NCBI RefSeq assembly: GCF_040267705.1
Contig: NZ_CP158374.1
Span: 2,790,001-2,854,000 of the forward strand
Length of the DNA: 64,000 bases
DNA from: Agromyces sp. G08B096
GTDB taxonomy: Bacteria > Actinomycetota > Actinomycetes > Actinomycetales > Microbacteriaceae
Reading direction: 5' to 3'
Part shown: in pieces, positions 54,231 to 63,084 of the stretch
How positions within the stretch are numbered: the first letter of the stretch is position 1
How the letters are laid out: every line of letters starts with the position of its first letter
Program-made: the position numbers and the translations under genes
The notes under the pieces: generated by a model
Seen by the model: only the letters and a program-made list of their open reading frames with translations
What the model was told of the DNA's origin: nothing
Databases searched by the model: none

Positions 54231-54836
54231 ATGAAGCTCATCACCAACACCCAGATCACCGTCGACGGCGTGATGCAGGCGAACGGCGGCAACGATCCCG
54301 ACCTCGACCCCGGCTTCACCCGCGGAGGCTGGGCGATGCCGCTCGGCGAGGAGGAGTCGGAGACCTACATCGCCGACTGCTACCTGCGAGCCGACGCCTT
54401 CCTCTTCGGCCGGCGCACCTACGACCTCTTCGCGCGGTACTGGGGCGGCGTGCGGAAGGACGACGTCGACGACCCGTTCGTGCGCTCGCTCAACTCGCGG
54501 CCGAAATTCGTGGCCTCGAACACCATCACCGAGCCGCAGTGGGCCGACACGACCGTGCTCGCCGGCGACGTGGAGTCCGCCATCCGCGAGCTCAAAGCCG
54601 GTCCTGGCGGTGAACTGCAGGTGCACGGCAGCGGGCAGCTGATCCGCTGGCTGCTCGACCGTGAGCTCGTCGACGAGCTCACGCTCATCGTCTTCCCCGT
54701 CATCGTCGGCGCGGGCACCCGCCTCTTCGCCGAGGAGGGCCGAGACCACGCCCTCGAGCTGATCGAGTCGCGCACCTTCCCGACGGGCATCGTCGCGCAG
54801 ACGCATCGACCGACCGGGCGGCCCGAGTACGCGTAG
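54231..54836 (+). CDS. Dihydrofolate-reductase-like (RibD C-terminal type) protein
   Basis: Protein of 201 residues with ITNTQITVDGVMQANGG at the start, then FGRRTYDLFARYW and GELQVHGSGQLIRWLLDRELVDELTLIVFPVIVGAGTRLF, all hallmarks of the DHFR-related RibD C-terminal family. Cofactor NADPH likely; the true substrate is unknown. ATG 54231 follows GGAAGGAC. Confidence 0.92.
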   Translation: MKLITNTQITVDGVMQANGGNDPDLDPGFTRGGWAMPLGEEESETYIADCYLRADAFLFGRRTYDLFARYWGGVRKDDVDDPFVRSLNSRPKFVASNTITEPQWADTTVLAGDVESAIRELKAGPGGELQVHGSGQLIRWLLDRELVDELTLIVFPVIVGAGTRLFAEEGRDHALELIESRTFPTGIVAQTHRPTGRPEYA

Positions 54837-55044
54837 CCCACCCCGCACGGGCAGCGATTCCGCGGCATCCCCGCCGGTCGCCGGGCACGTCTTGTCGCGG
54901 CCTGCGGTGAGCTGCCACGATGCCGGTACGACCCGCATGGGAGACCCGATGTCGACATCGATGTCCGGCCGATGCAGCAGCCGAGCCCGGGCGCCCTCGG
55001 TCACCGGGCCTGACGGCCGGGCCGCGGGCTACCTCGGCGCTTCT

Positions 55045-55578
55045 CTACTTCGGCGCGTACCGCGCGGAGATGATCCCGGATTCGAACGGCTCCACGCTCA
55101 GCAGGCGAAGCCCGACCGGGTGCGGCGCGCTCAGGCGCTTCTCGGAGTCGCCGACGATGAACGGGTGGATGCCGGCATGCACCTCGTCGACGAGGCCGGC
55201 GTCGACGAGCGTCGCCGCGAGCTGCCCGTAGCCGTGGGAGATGAGCGAGCCGTACCGGCCCTTCAGCTCCCGAACCGTCTCGGCGACATCGCCCTCGATG
55301 AGCGTGCAGTTCCAGTCGAGCGGGCCGGTCAGCGTCGTCGACGCCACGTATTTCGGCAGCGCGTTGTAGTGGTCGGCGAAGCCGCGTTCGTCGGTCTGCG
55401 CGGGCCAGTACTCGCGGAAGAACTCGTAGCTCTCGCGTCCGAGCAGCACCGCGTCGGCCCCGAACACGAGTTCGTCGGAGTGGCGCACCAGGTCGGGATC
55501 TTCGACGTCGAACCAGTCCTCCATCCGGTCGAAGACCCCGTCGAGCGACATTTCGAATGAGATCGTCACGGTTCCCAT
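55045..55578 (-). CDS. Dihydrofolate-reductase-like protein, second copy
   Basis: Protein of 177 residues with TISFEMSLDGVFDRMEDWF, LGRESYEFFREYW and GSLISHGYGQLAATLVDAGLVDEVHAGIHPFIVGDS. Same family as the gene at 54231 but diverged in sequence and oppositely oriented, so not a recent duplication. The 208 bp between them hold no gene. ATG 55578 is chosen; alternatives lie 4 and 12 codons upstream. Confidence 0.9.
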   Translation of the reverse strand: MGTVTISFEMSLDGVFDRMEDWFDVEDPDLVRHSDELVFGADAVLLGRESYEFFREYWPAQTDERGFADHYNALPKYVASTTLTGPLDWNCTLIEGDVAETVRELKGRYGSLISHGYGQLAATLVDAGLVDEVHAGIHPFIVGDSEKRLSAPHPVGLRLLSVEPFESGIISARYAPK

Positions 55579-55656
55579 GCGGCCCAGCATGCTCCGATGC
55601 GGTTCGGATGTCACGGGCGGTGCGGACGACCGTCACCGCGGTGCGGCGGCGTCAGC

Positions 55657-56295
55657 TCACGTCGAGGGCTGGCGTTCGAACGCGAGCTTCACCGCGAAGC
55701 CGGCGAGCAGCGTGCCCGACAGCCACCGCTGCACGCGCATCGCGAGCGGCTTCGCGCGGAGGAAGCGGGCGAGGCTGCCGGCGCCCAGCACCACGAGCGC
55801 GTTGACGGAGAGTCCGACGACGATCTGCACCGCGCCGAGGATGAGGAACTGCGGCCACACCGGCTGCGCGGGATCGATGAACTGCGGCAACAAGGCGGCG
55901 TACAGGATGGCGATCTTCGGATTCAGCAGGTTGGTCACGAGGCCCATGCCGAAGAGCCGCCACGGCCGGACCGGCGCGACCTCCGACGAGTCGAACATCG
56001 ACCGGCCGCCGGGGCGCAGCATCTGCCACGCCAGGTAGGCGAGGTACGCGGCGCCGGCGATCTTCACGACGAGGAACGCGGCGGGAACCGCGGCGAACAG
56101 CGCAGCCAGGCCGAACGCGGCGGCCGCGAGGTAGACGAGGAACCCGACGGCGGTGCCCGACAGCGCGACCATCCCGGCGCGGACGCCTTGCCCGATGGAC
56201 CTCGACGCGAGGTGCACCATGTTGGGGCCCGGCGTGAGCGCCATCCCGAGTTCCACCAGCGCCACGCCCAGTACGGCGGCCCAACTCACCAGCAT
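55657..56295 (-). CDS. LysE-family translocator
   Basis: Exporter of 212 residues with about six membrane helices. The family signature is the TPGPNM block near residue 21, with the GFLVYLAAAAFGLAALFAAV helix and the NPKIAI loop. Substrates of the family are amino acids and their derivatives (LysE, RhtB). Confidence 0.93.
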   Translation of the reverse strand: MLVSWAAVLGVALVELGMALTPGPNMVHLASRSIGQGVRAGMVALSGTAVGFLVYLAAAAFGLAALFAAVPAAFLVVKIAGAAYLAYLAWQMLRPGGRSMFDSSEVAPVRPWRLFGMGLVTNLLNPKIAILYAALLPQFIDPAQPVWPQFLILGAVQIVVGLSVNALVVLGAGSLARFLRAKPLAMRVQRWLSGTLLAGFAVKLAFERQPST

Positions 56296-56465
56296 GCGTC
56301 TCCCATCCGTCGCCAGCCCACCCTATGGGGCGGGATGGCGCAGACGGATGCCTCGTGCTGCCGAGGGCCGGGGCCGGGGCCGGGATCTGGGCCGAGACGA
56401 CGCGGCGCGCCGCCCGACCCGGTCGGGTCGAGCGGCGCGCTGCGGTGGATCGATGCCGATGCCGC

Positions 56466-57137
56466 TCAGAGGCTGCGGGCCTCGATGTTGCCGTACGAGG
56501 TGCTCGCCTGGATGGCGAGCTCCGCGTCGGCCCCCTTGGTGTTGGTGAGCGCGTTCTGGATGCGCCCGTAGGTCGCGCCCGCGTCGAGCGTGGCCGACAC
56601 GCCCGGTGCGGTGACGACGGTGATGTCGCCCGCCTGGGTGCCGAGCACGAGCGAGCCGCGGACGGCCTCGTCGATGCGGATGTCGCCCTTCGCGATGCTG
56701 ATCTCGGCGCCGCCGGTCAGGCGGCCGACGGTCACGTTGCCCGCCTGCAGGGTCACGCGCGCGCCGGCGGCCTCGTCGAGCTTCGTCTCGCTCTGCGCCG
56801 CTTCGACGGCGACCTGACCGAGGCGGCCGACGCCCCGGAAGTCGGTGGCGGCGCCCGTGGCCTGAACGTCTGACCCCGCGGGCAGCTGCACGGTCACCTC
56901 GATCGAGCCCGACGGCCCGAGGATCTGCACGCTCGTCGGCAGCTCGACGCGCAGGACGCCGTCGCGGTACTCGACGGTCGTCTGCTCGGCAGCCTTCACG
57001 TCGCGGTGCTTCGACGCGTCAGCCGGGCGCACCTCCACGACGGTGTCACCGCGGTCGGCGGCGATGAGCTGCACCCGGCCGGCGGGCATGTCGAGAACGG
57101 CGGTGATGGGGGCGGGGGTCGTGAACTGCTGGGTCAT
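56466..57137 (-). CDS. DUF4097-family beta-helix protein
   Basis: Protein of 223 residues made of short repeating strands (GNVTVGRLTGGAEISIAKGDIRIDEAV, SYGNIEARSL), the DUF4097 parallel beta-helix. Such proteins are membrane-free here and of unknown function. ATG 57137 is preceded by CAGGAGCACC. Divergent from a GbsR/MarR-type regulator; seven GCAAC half-sites lie between them. Confidence 0.9.
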   Translation of the reverse strand: MTQQFTTPAPITAVLDMPAGRVQLIAADRGDTVVEVRPADASKHRDVKAAEQTTVEYRDGVLRVELPTSVQILGPSGSIEVTVQLPAGSDVQATGAATDFRGVGRLGQVAVEAAQSETKLDEAAGARVTLQAGNVTVGRLTGGAEISIAKGDIRIDEAVRGSLVLGTQAGDITVVTAPGVSATLDAGATYGRIQNALTNTKGADAELAIQASTSYGNIEARSL

Positions 57138-57192
57138 GGTGTGCTCCTGTGATCTCTGGATGTGCGGTTGTTTCCGATGTCCGTAACGCTAC

Positions 57193-57313
57193 GTTGCATT
57201 GCTCAGTCTGGCAACATGATTGTTGCGTACCGAATCGAAATTCCCTGATCACTCTGCGGATATCGTTGCACCCAGGTGGAACGCAACGCAACATCACGGC
57301 TCGACGGCGTTGC
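57193..57313. promoter_or_regulatory. Cluster of GCAAC/GTTGC half-sites
   Basis: Half-sites at 57193, 57211, 57222, 57265, 57283, 57288 and 57309. GCAACATGATTGTTGC (57211-57226) is a perfect palindrome with 6-bp arms. The cluster spans the gap between the DUF4097 gene and the regulator. Confidence 0.7.
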
Positions 57314-57373
57314 AATGGATGACGGTGAAGGCGATACTTGACCCGTCGTAGGACCCGATCAGAGGAGACGCGC

Positions 57374-58093
57374 ATGCCGGGAGGCCGGCTCACCCAGCAG
57401 GAACGTCAGCAGATCGCGCTCGGCCTCGCCGACGACCTCGCCTACGCCGAGATCGCGCGTCGCCTCGACCGCCCGACCTCGACCATCACGCGCGAGGTCA
57501 TGCGCAACGGAGGTCCCGGCGCCTACCGGCCCGACCTCGCGCAGCGCGCGACCGAGCGCCGTGCGCAGCAGCGCCGCCGGACAGCGCCGCGCGACACCGG
57601 GCCGCGTCCCCAGGAGCACGGCCGCGACCCCGAGACGGTGCGCGAGTACGAGGAGACGTTCACGACCCTCTTCATGCAGTCGGGACTGCCGAGGATGGCT
57701 TCCGGTGTGCTCACGTGCCTGTACACGAGCGACGCGGGCAGCCTGACCGCCGGCGACCTCGCCGACCGGCTGCAGGTCAGCCCGGCCTCGATCTCGAAGG
57801 CGATCACCCTGCTCGAGAACCTGGGCCTCGTGATCCGCGAACGCGAGCCGGGCCGCCGGGAGCGCTACAGCGCCGACTCCGACGCCTGGTACCAGTCGGT
57901 GGTCGCCGCGGCGCGCTCGAACGCCGAGATGGCCGAGACGGCGCGTCGGGGTGTGCACGTGCTGGGCCGCGGCACCCCCGCGGCCGCGCGGCTGGAGAAC
58001 ATGGCCCGGTTCCTGGACTTCGTCGGAGAGAGCATCGCCCGCGCCGCGGAGCAGGCGCGCGACATCCTCGCCTCGCAGCCGGCCCGCGACTGA
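57374..58093 (+). CDS. Regulator with IS30-like HTH (HTH_38) fused to GbsR/MarR domain
   Basis: Protein of 239 residues. The head (about 5-50, QQIALGLADDLAYAEIARRLDRPTSTITREVMRNGGPGAY) matches the DNA-binding part of IS30-type transposases. The rest (about 90-225) is a GbsR/MarR-like winged helix with LSLTAGDLADRLQVSPASISKAI and a coiled C-terminus. ATG 57374 follows AGGAG. It faces the DUF4097 gene and likely binds the GCAAC cluster. Confidence 0.9.
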   Translation: MPGGRLTQQERQQIALGLADDLAYAEIARRLDRPTSTITREVMRNGGPGAYRPDLAQRATERRAQQRRRTAPRDTGPRPQEHGRDPETVREYEETFTTLFMQSGLPRMASGVLTCLYTSDAGSLTAGDLADRLQVSPASISKAITLLENLGLVIREREPGRRERYSADSDAWYQSVVAAARSNAEMAETARRGVHVLGRGTPAAARLENMARFLDFVGESIARAAEQARDILASQPARD

Positions 58094-58104
58094 CGCGTCG
58101 CGGG

Positions 58105-58848
58105 CTACCGGTACCACTCCTCGTCGATGCTCGCGAGGCGCGACGGTCGCGCCTCGCGTCCGAGCTCGAAGAAGCGCTGGAAGCTCAGCACGAGCGGCCG
58201 CCACCGCTCCGGGTCGATGCGGTTCGCGTGCTCGCGCGACCGGATCCGTTCGTGCACGTGCACGCGCACGACCTCGATCTCGACGGCGAGCACGTCGGCC
58301 TGCTGCGCATCGACCGCGCCGTTCATGGGGTGCACGGCGCCCACGCGTCCCTCGAGGTGCACGGGGAACTCCGCCACCCGCGGCGGTGCGACGAGCTCGG
58401 ACGGCATCGGGTGCACCCCGCCCTCGCCGAACTTGTCGTGCACGTGCCGGTACCCGGCCGCCGCCTTCCGCGGCGACACCGGGTCTCGGCCGGTCGTGAG
58501 CGCCAGCCGGTCGACCGCGTCGACCTCGTCCGACGACGGCAGGTTGATCACGACCTCGCGCGTGGCGAGCAGGTTGCGCCCCGTCTGCGAGCGTGCGCCG
58601 ACGCCGACGACCGCGGTGTGACCGAGCCACCAGATCGACGAGTTCGGCGCCAGATTGGGATGCCCCGACTCGTCGAGTGTGCTGAGCAGCGACACCGCCG
58701 AACCGAAGTAGAGGATCGCCGGGTCGATCGTCGTGTGGCTCCCGTCGTCCGCGCGGAAGCGCGGCGAGCGCGGTGAATGCGGTGAGCTCGGGGAGCCCGG
58801 GGAGAGCTCGGAGAGCGGGGTGCCGGTGTGCTGGGGAGTGATGCTCAT
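58105..58848 (-). CDS. Flavin reductase-like / FMN-binding split-barrel protein
   Basis: Protein of 247 residues from ATG 58848. The tail (1-45) is Ser/Pro rich with short repeats. Then LYFGSAVSLLSTLDESGHPNLAPNSSIWWLGHTAVVGVGARSQTGRNL gives the flavin-binding strand-loop of the flavoredoxin/flavin reductase family, with ELVAPPRVAEFPVHLE. It may reduce flavin or bind it for an unknown oxidoreductase. Confidence 0.88.
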   Translation of the reverse strand: MSITPQHTGTPLSELSPGSPSSPHSPRSPRFRADDGSHTTIDPAILYFGSAVSLLSTLDESGHPNLAPNSSIWWLGHTAVVGVGARSQTGRNLLATREVVINLPSSDEVDAVDRLALTTGRDPVSPRKAAAGYRHVHDKFGEGGVHPMPSELVAPPRVAEFPVHLEGRVGAVHPMNGAVDAQQADVLAVEIEVVRVHVHERIRSREHANRIDPERWRPLVLSFQRFFELGREARPSRLASIDEEWYR

Positions 58849-58943
58849 GGCCTGCCTTCTGGTCGTCGACTTCGACGCTCGCATCCGGCGGCCGGGGCGG
58901 GCTGGCGCGAATCGGACCTCGCGTCGCCGTCGCCGCGCCCGGC

Positions 58944-60011
58944 TCAGCGGCCCAGCTGCACCCGCGGCTCGAGCCCGAGGAAGGCGCCGTATCGCGCGGC
59001 GGCCTCGTCGATGGCGTCCACTTCGCGCGCCCGGAGCTCGCGATACGGCTGCAGCGCGAAGGTCACCGCCTTCGCGGTGACGGTGCGCTTCATCGCGGCG
59101 ACGAGCTGCCCGTCGACCAGGGCCATGCCGATCGCCGTCTCACGCCCGCGCGGCACGACGCCGTCGGCGTCGAGCACCCAGCGCGAGTCCTGGTAGCCGC
59201 GGTACATCTCGTCGAGCACCTGCAGCAGGTGCCCCGCGGGAGCGGCCGAGCCGGGAGCGCTGCCCGGTGCGTGGAAGTACGTCCGCCCGTCGTGCTCGAA
59301 CGACGCGAGCCGGTCGCCGGCCGCCCCGATGCCCCGTCGCACGTCGGTGACGGTCAGCGTCGCCCAGTACGCGAGGTCGCGGGCGGTCGCCGGCCCGTGC
59401 GAGGTGAAGTACCGCACCGCGAGTTCGGCGAGTGCCTCATCGCGCTCGAGCCGCCGAGGCGAGGGCACCCGGTCGGCGAGTCGGGCGTAGGTGTGCTCGC
59501 CGTCGCGCGGCGCCCCGCTGCAGACGAGGTTCTGCACCTCGAGCCGGCCGAGCAGCAGCATGAGCTGGTGGCCGGTGAGCTCCTCGCCCTGGTCGGCGAG
59601 CATCTCGGCGACCTCGACCCGGGTGCGGTCGGGAGACTCGGCGAGGAGGGTCAGGATGCGGTCGCTTGCACGCTCGACCCGCGCATCGCCCAGCGGCTGC
59701 AACTGCTGCGTGAAGATCGGCATGACCCGCGGCGAGGTGAGTTCCTGCAGCCACACGGCGTCGTCGGCGAGCACGTAGTGCCATGTCGAGCGCAGCACGT
59801 GGAGGCGCAGCACGCGGGCCTCGGCGAGGGCGCGGTCGAGGTCGTCGGGACTCGGCGCCGCGGTGCGCGTCGCGACCGCCCACGCCGATTGCGACGGATT
59901 CTCGGCCTGCACGGCGAGCAGACCGCCCACGACCTGCTCGGCGCCGCGCACGGGCGCCGCGAGGAACTGCGAGTGGAGCCGCCAGCGTGCGAGATCGCGG
60001 TCGGTGATCAT
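58944..60011 (-). CDS. Winged-helix DNA-binding-domain protein (AlkZ/YcaQ-like, HTH_42)
   Basis: Protein of 355 residues. LLAVQAENPSQSAWAVATR corresponds to the N-terminal block of the HTH_42 family, followed by LRLHVLRSTWHYVLADD and the winged helices. The family includes AlkZ DNA glycosylases; the AlkZ catalytic QxD is replaced by QAEN, so glycosylase activity is doubtful. ATG 60011 has no strong ribosome site. Confidence 0.88.
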   Translation of the reverse strand: MITDRDLARWRLHSQFLAAPVRGAEQVVGGLLAVQAENPSQSAWAVATRTAAPSPDDLDRALAEARVLRLHVLRSTWHYVLADDAVWLQELTSPRVMPIFTQQLQPLGDARVERASDRILTLLAESPDRTRVEVAEMLADQGEELTGHQLMLLLGRLEVQNLVCSGAPRDGEHTYARLADRVPSPRRLERDEALAELAVRYFTSHGPATARDLAYWATLTVTDVRRGIGAAGDRLASFEHDGRTYFHAPGSAPGSAAPAGHLLQVLDEMYRGYQDSRWVLDADGVVPRGRETAIGMALVDGQLVAAMKRTVTAKAVTFALQPYRELRAREVDAIDEAAARYGAFLGLEPRVQLGR

Positions 60012-60043
60012 TCCAGCAGCGTAGTGTCGGCCGCCCACCGCGG

Positions 60044-60103
60044 CCCCGGGTGGAACTGCCCCGGTCGGAACGGCCCCGGTCGGAACGGCCCGGTCGGAAC
60101 ACC
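60044..60103. repeat. Four 15-bp tandem units between divergent genes
   Basis: CCCCGGTCGGAACGG occurs twice exactly (60059-60073 and 60074-60088), flanked by a diverged left copy (60044-60058) and a right copy starting CCCGG (60089-60103). It lies between the winged-helix and MDR genes, 28 bp before the MDR start. Confidence 0.85.
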
Positions 60104-60130
60104 CGCCGCCCGCGGTGCGTTGCCCTCAGC

Positions 60131-61165
60131 ATGAGAGCGATCGCCTACGCGCAGACCGGTGCCTCGTCCGTCCTCCGACTCGTCGAACGCGACGTGCCGG
60201 AGCCCGCCGCCGGTGAGGTGCGCGTGCGCATTGTCGTCTCGGGGGTGAACCCGACCGACTGGAAGGCGAGGGCGGGCGCGCAGCCCGGCAGGCCGACCCC
60301 GTTCGATGAGGTCGTGCCGAACCAGGACGGCTCGGGCGTCGTCGACGCGGTCGGCGACGGCGTCGACGGATTCGCGCCGGGCGACCGGGTCTGGGTCTTC
60401 CTCGCCGCGCACGAGCGGCCGACGGGCACCGCGCAGGAGTTCACCGTGCTCCCGGCCTCCCGGGTGGTGCACCTGCCCGACTCGGCGAGCTTCGAGCTCG
60501 GGGCATCCCTCGGCGTGCCCGCGATGACCGCGCACCGTGCGCTCACGGTGCACGAGGGCGGGCCGCAGCGGCTCGCGCCCGGCGCGCTCGACGGCCGCAC
60601 CGTGCTCGTCGCCGGCGGCGCCGGCGCGGTCGGCCATGCGGCGATCCAGCTGGCACGCTGGGCCGGCGCCCGCGTCATCACGACGATCAGCTCGCCCGAG
60701 AAGGCGGCGCTCGCGACCGCGGCGGGCGCCCACCACGTGGTGAACTACCGCACGGAAGACGCGGCGAGCGCCATCCGCGCCATCGCACCCGACGGAGTCG
60801 ACCAGGTCGTCGAGGTGTCGCCCGCCCGCAACGCCGAGCTGAACTCGCGCGTCATCGCCAACCACGGCTCCATCGCGGTGTACGCGACCGACGGGGGCGG
60901 CGAGATGTCGCTCGACGTGCGGCACCACTTCGCGCTCAACGTCAGGATCCAGTTCCTGCTGCTCTATACCGTCGGCGCCGAGCCGCTCGCAGCGGCCGCC
61001 GCCGACATCGGCCGCGCCCTCGACGACGGCGCACTGCCCGTCGGCGAGAATGCCGGGCTGCCGCTCACGCGCTTCCCGCTCGAACAGACCGCGGAGGCGC
61101 ACGACGCCGTCGAGGCGGCGACGGTCGGCAAGGTGCTCATCGACGTCGCGCCGGAGCCGGCGTAG
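60131..61165 (+). CDS. Quinone oxidoreductase-like (zinc-less MDR) protein
   Basis: NADPH-dependent reductase of 344 residues. MRAIAYAQTGASSVLRL starts the fold, VNPTDWKAR and NQDGSGVVDAVG follow, and AGGAGAVGHAAIQLA (about 161-175) is the nucleotide loop. No zinc cysteine cluster is seen, as in zeta-crystallin/QOR. Its end overlaps the convergent hypothetical gene by 29 bp. Confidence 0.93.
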   Translation: MRAIAYAQTGASSVLRLVERDVPEPAAGEVRVRIVVSGVNPTDWKARAGAQPGRPTPFDEVVPNQDGSGVVDAVGDGVDGFAPGDRVWVFLAAHERPTGTAQEFTVLPASRVVHLPDSASFELGASLGVPAMTAHRALTVHEGGPQRLAPGALDGRTVLVAGGAGAVGHAAIQLARWAGARVITTISSPEKAALATAAGAHHVVNYRTEDAASAIRAIAPDGVDQVVEVSPARNAELNSRVIANHGSIAVYATDGGGEMSLDVRHHFALNVRIQFLLLYTVGAEPLAAAAADIGRALDDGALPVGENAGLPLTRFPLEQTAEAHDAVEAATVGKVLIDVAPEPA

Positions 61166-61592
61166 CGCCGACGAGTCCCGCCCCGCAGAGCCGTCGGCGC
61201 AGCCACGCCGAGGCGTCCGCCTGACGGAGCGTCCCCGACCGGATTTCCTCGACGAACGCGATCGCTTCGTCGGTCAGCCGGCCGTCCGCCGTGGCGGGGC
61301 CGTCGCGCAGCAGCGTGCGGGTCAGCCACCGCGTCGCCCGTCCGCCGATCCGCGCCGCCACCGCCACCGATCCGGCGAAGTGCCGCGCCTGCCCGTCGGT
61401 GTCGTCGTCGAGCTCGGGCTGGAAGCCCCGGCCGCGGATGCGGTTGCTGCCGCCGCTCGCGGCATCCGTCAGCCACAGCGGTCCGCGCCGGACGCCGCCG
61501 GCACGCCCGACCTCCTTCAGGAACCGGCGGTCGCTCAGCCCCAGCGCGGCGAGACGGTCGATCCAGTTCGCGAGGGCGGTGCAGGCATCCAC
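61137..61592 (-). CDS. Hypothetical protein
   Basis: Protein of 151 residues from GTG 61592. Repeated Arg-rich helices (FLKEVGRAGGVRRG, GGRATRWLTRTLL), and the last 20 residues are basic. No family recognised. Codon use is typical of the region. Overlaps the convergent MDR gene at its 3' end. Confidence 0.6.
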   Translation of the reverse strand: MDACTALANWIDRLAALGLSDRRFLKEVGRAGGVRRGPLWLTDAASGGSNRIRGRGFQPELDDDTDGQARHFAGSVAVAARIGGRATRWLTRTLLRDGPATADGRLTDEAIAFVEEIRSGTLRQADASAWLRRRLCGAGLVGATPAPARRR

Positions 61593-61634
61593 CCCATCAG
61601 CGTAGGGCGGATGCCTCCGCGCATCGCGGCCGAC

Positions 61635-62144
61635 TCAGCTCCGCGCGTCCTCCAGGTGCGGGGCGCCGTGGCTCAGCACCTTCACGACGAGGTTGTGCCG
61701 TCGCAGGGCCCGGATGGTGCGGGCCACCTCGTCGGGCGTGCGGCCGAGCGCCCGCTCGTTGGACACGACGAGCACGTCGCCCGCCCGCAGCGTCTCGAAG
61801 ATGCGGCTGAGCCGCTGCTCCCACGTGACCGACACCTCGGGCACCGGGTGCTTGAAATCGAGGATCGCGACGCCGAAGCGGGCGAGGTCGTTGCGCTGCT
61901 CGGTCACCGACGGCATGTCGTCGCGGGCGATGACGAGGCCGACCAGGCGCGAGCCCTCGGGCCGCGCCTTCCACCAGTCGTGGTTGCGCTGCAGTTCCTC
62001 GAAGCACTGCGGGCAGCCGATCGCGTGGTGGCCGGGTCCGTGCGCGACATCGGTCGAGGCCGCGGGCAGCGTCGTCGCCGCACCGGTCGCGGGCGATCCG
62101 ATCGTCGCGTCTCCGGTCGCCGTCGGTTCCGTCGTCTCAGCCAT
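61635..62144 (-). CDS. Resolvase-N-like protein lacking the catalytic serine
   Basis: Protein of 169 residues from ATG 62144, overlapping the glycosyltransferase stop by 8 bp. After a low-complexity head (1-45) and GCPQCFEEL, the remainder follows the serine-recombinase N-terminal fold: GLVIARDDMPSVTEQRNDLARFG, then LRAGDVLVVSNERALGR. The Arg-x-Ser motif of active recombinases (ARVST) reads IARDD, so strand-exchange activity is unlikely. It may be a domesticated protein. Confidence 0.7.
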   Translation of the reverse strand: MAETTEPTATGDATIGSPATGAATTLPAASTDVAHGPGHHAIGCPQCFEELQRNHDWWKARPEGSRLVGLVIARDDMPSVTEQRNDLARFGVAILDFKHPVPEVSVTWEQRLSRIFETLRAGDVLVVSNERALGRTPDEVARTIRALRRHNLVVKVLSHGAPHLEDARS

Positions 62145-63000
62145 GGCCTCCCCTTCGTCGCCCACCATTGTCGCGCGATTCGGAGACGGCCGCGGAGAGA
62201 CGTCGTCGCCAGCGCTTCCACGGCAGCTCCTCCGGCCAGTGCGCGACCACGGAGTGGACGCCGCGCCGGATGCGGAGACCGCCCCCGCCGCCGGTGATCG
62301 CGCGCATCGCCATGCCCATGCGGAGCCGCCGATCGAAGCGGAACCGGCGCCGGGCGTCGAGATGCACGGCGCCGAGATGCATCGAGAGGTCCATGTCGTC
62401 GTGCATGAGGTCGTCGAATCGGTGCACGTCGCGGCTGACCGCCTCCCACGCGGAGCGGCGCACGGCGAAGTTCGAGCCGAACAGCGGCGTGTGCCCGAGC
62501 GTCGGCACCATCACCGCGCGGTAGGCGCCGACATACAGTGCCGCGAGCGGCAGCCGAAGCGCGCGCGGCCCGTCGACGAAGCGCGCCGGCCCCGTTAGCC
62601 CCGTGAGTCCGGGGTCGACGGCGAAGCGCCGGCCGATGCGCGCGATCCAGTCGGGCGGGGCCACGCAGTCGGCGTCGAGTCGCGCGATCACCTCGCCCGT
62701 CGCGTGGTCGCAGCCCGTCGCCGCCGCGGCCGGGATGCCGACGTGCGGCTCCGCCACGACGCGGGCGCCGAACGCGCGGGCGACCTCGGCCGAGGCATCC
62801 GTCGAGCCGTTGTCGACGACGATCACCTCGTGCGGCGCGACCGTCTGCCGGGCGAGCGCGGCGAGGCATCGACGGAGCAGCGCCGCATCGTCGCGCACCG
62901 GCACCACCACCGAGACGGATGCCCCCGCGCCGGGCGCGTCCCGCAGCTCGTCGCGGGGCGGGCGACGCCGGCGACGACGGTCATGGGCGGTCGGCGGCAT
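62137..63000 (-). CDS. Family 2 glycosyltransferase
   Basis: Protein of 287 residues. SVVVPVRDDAALLRRCLAALARQT starts the GT-A fold, followed by DNGSTD, the metal-binding DADC (about 110), and HDDMDLSMHL, the acceptor-side acidic residues. No membrane helices. The acceptor is unknown. The downstream resolvase-like gene starts inside its 3' end and is probably translated with it. Confidence 0.92.
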   Translation of the reverse strand: MPPTAHDRRRRRRPPRDELRDAPGAGASVSVVVPVRDDAALLRRCLAALARQTVAPHEVIVVDNGSTDASAEVARAFGARVVAEPHVGIPAAAATGCDHATGEVIARLDADCVAPPDWIARIGRRFAVDPGLTGLTGPARFVDGPRALRLPLAALYVGAYRAVMVPTLGHTPLFGSNFAVRRSAWEAVSRDVHRFDDLMHDDMDLSMHLGAVHLDARRRFRFDRRLRMGMAMRAITGGGGGLRIRRGVHSVVAHWPEELPWKRWRRRLSAAVSESRDNGGRRRGGHG

Positions 63001-63084
63001 CCGGCGAGGCTACCGGCGGTGCAGCGCAGACGGCACGGGCTTGACGGCCTCGCCACGTCACGCCCGCGCACGTACCCTGGACGG

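Noticed and set aside
54231..55578. Recent tandem duplication of the two DHFR-like genes
   Set aside because: They are oppositely oriented and their sequences differ strongly, so they are distant paralogues.
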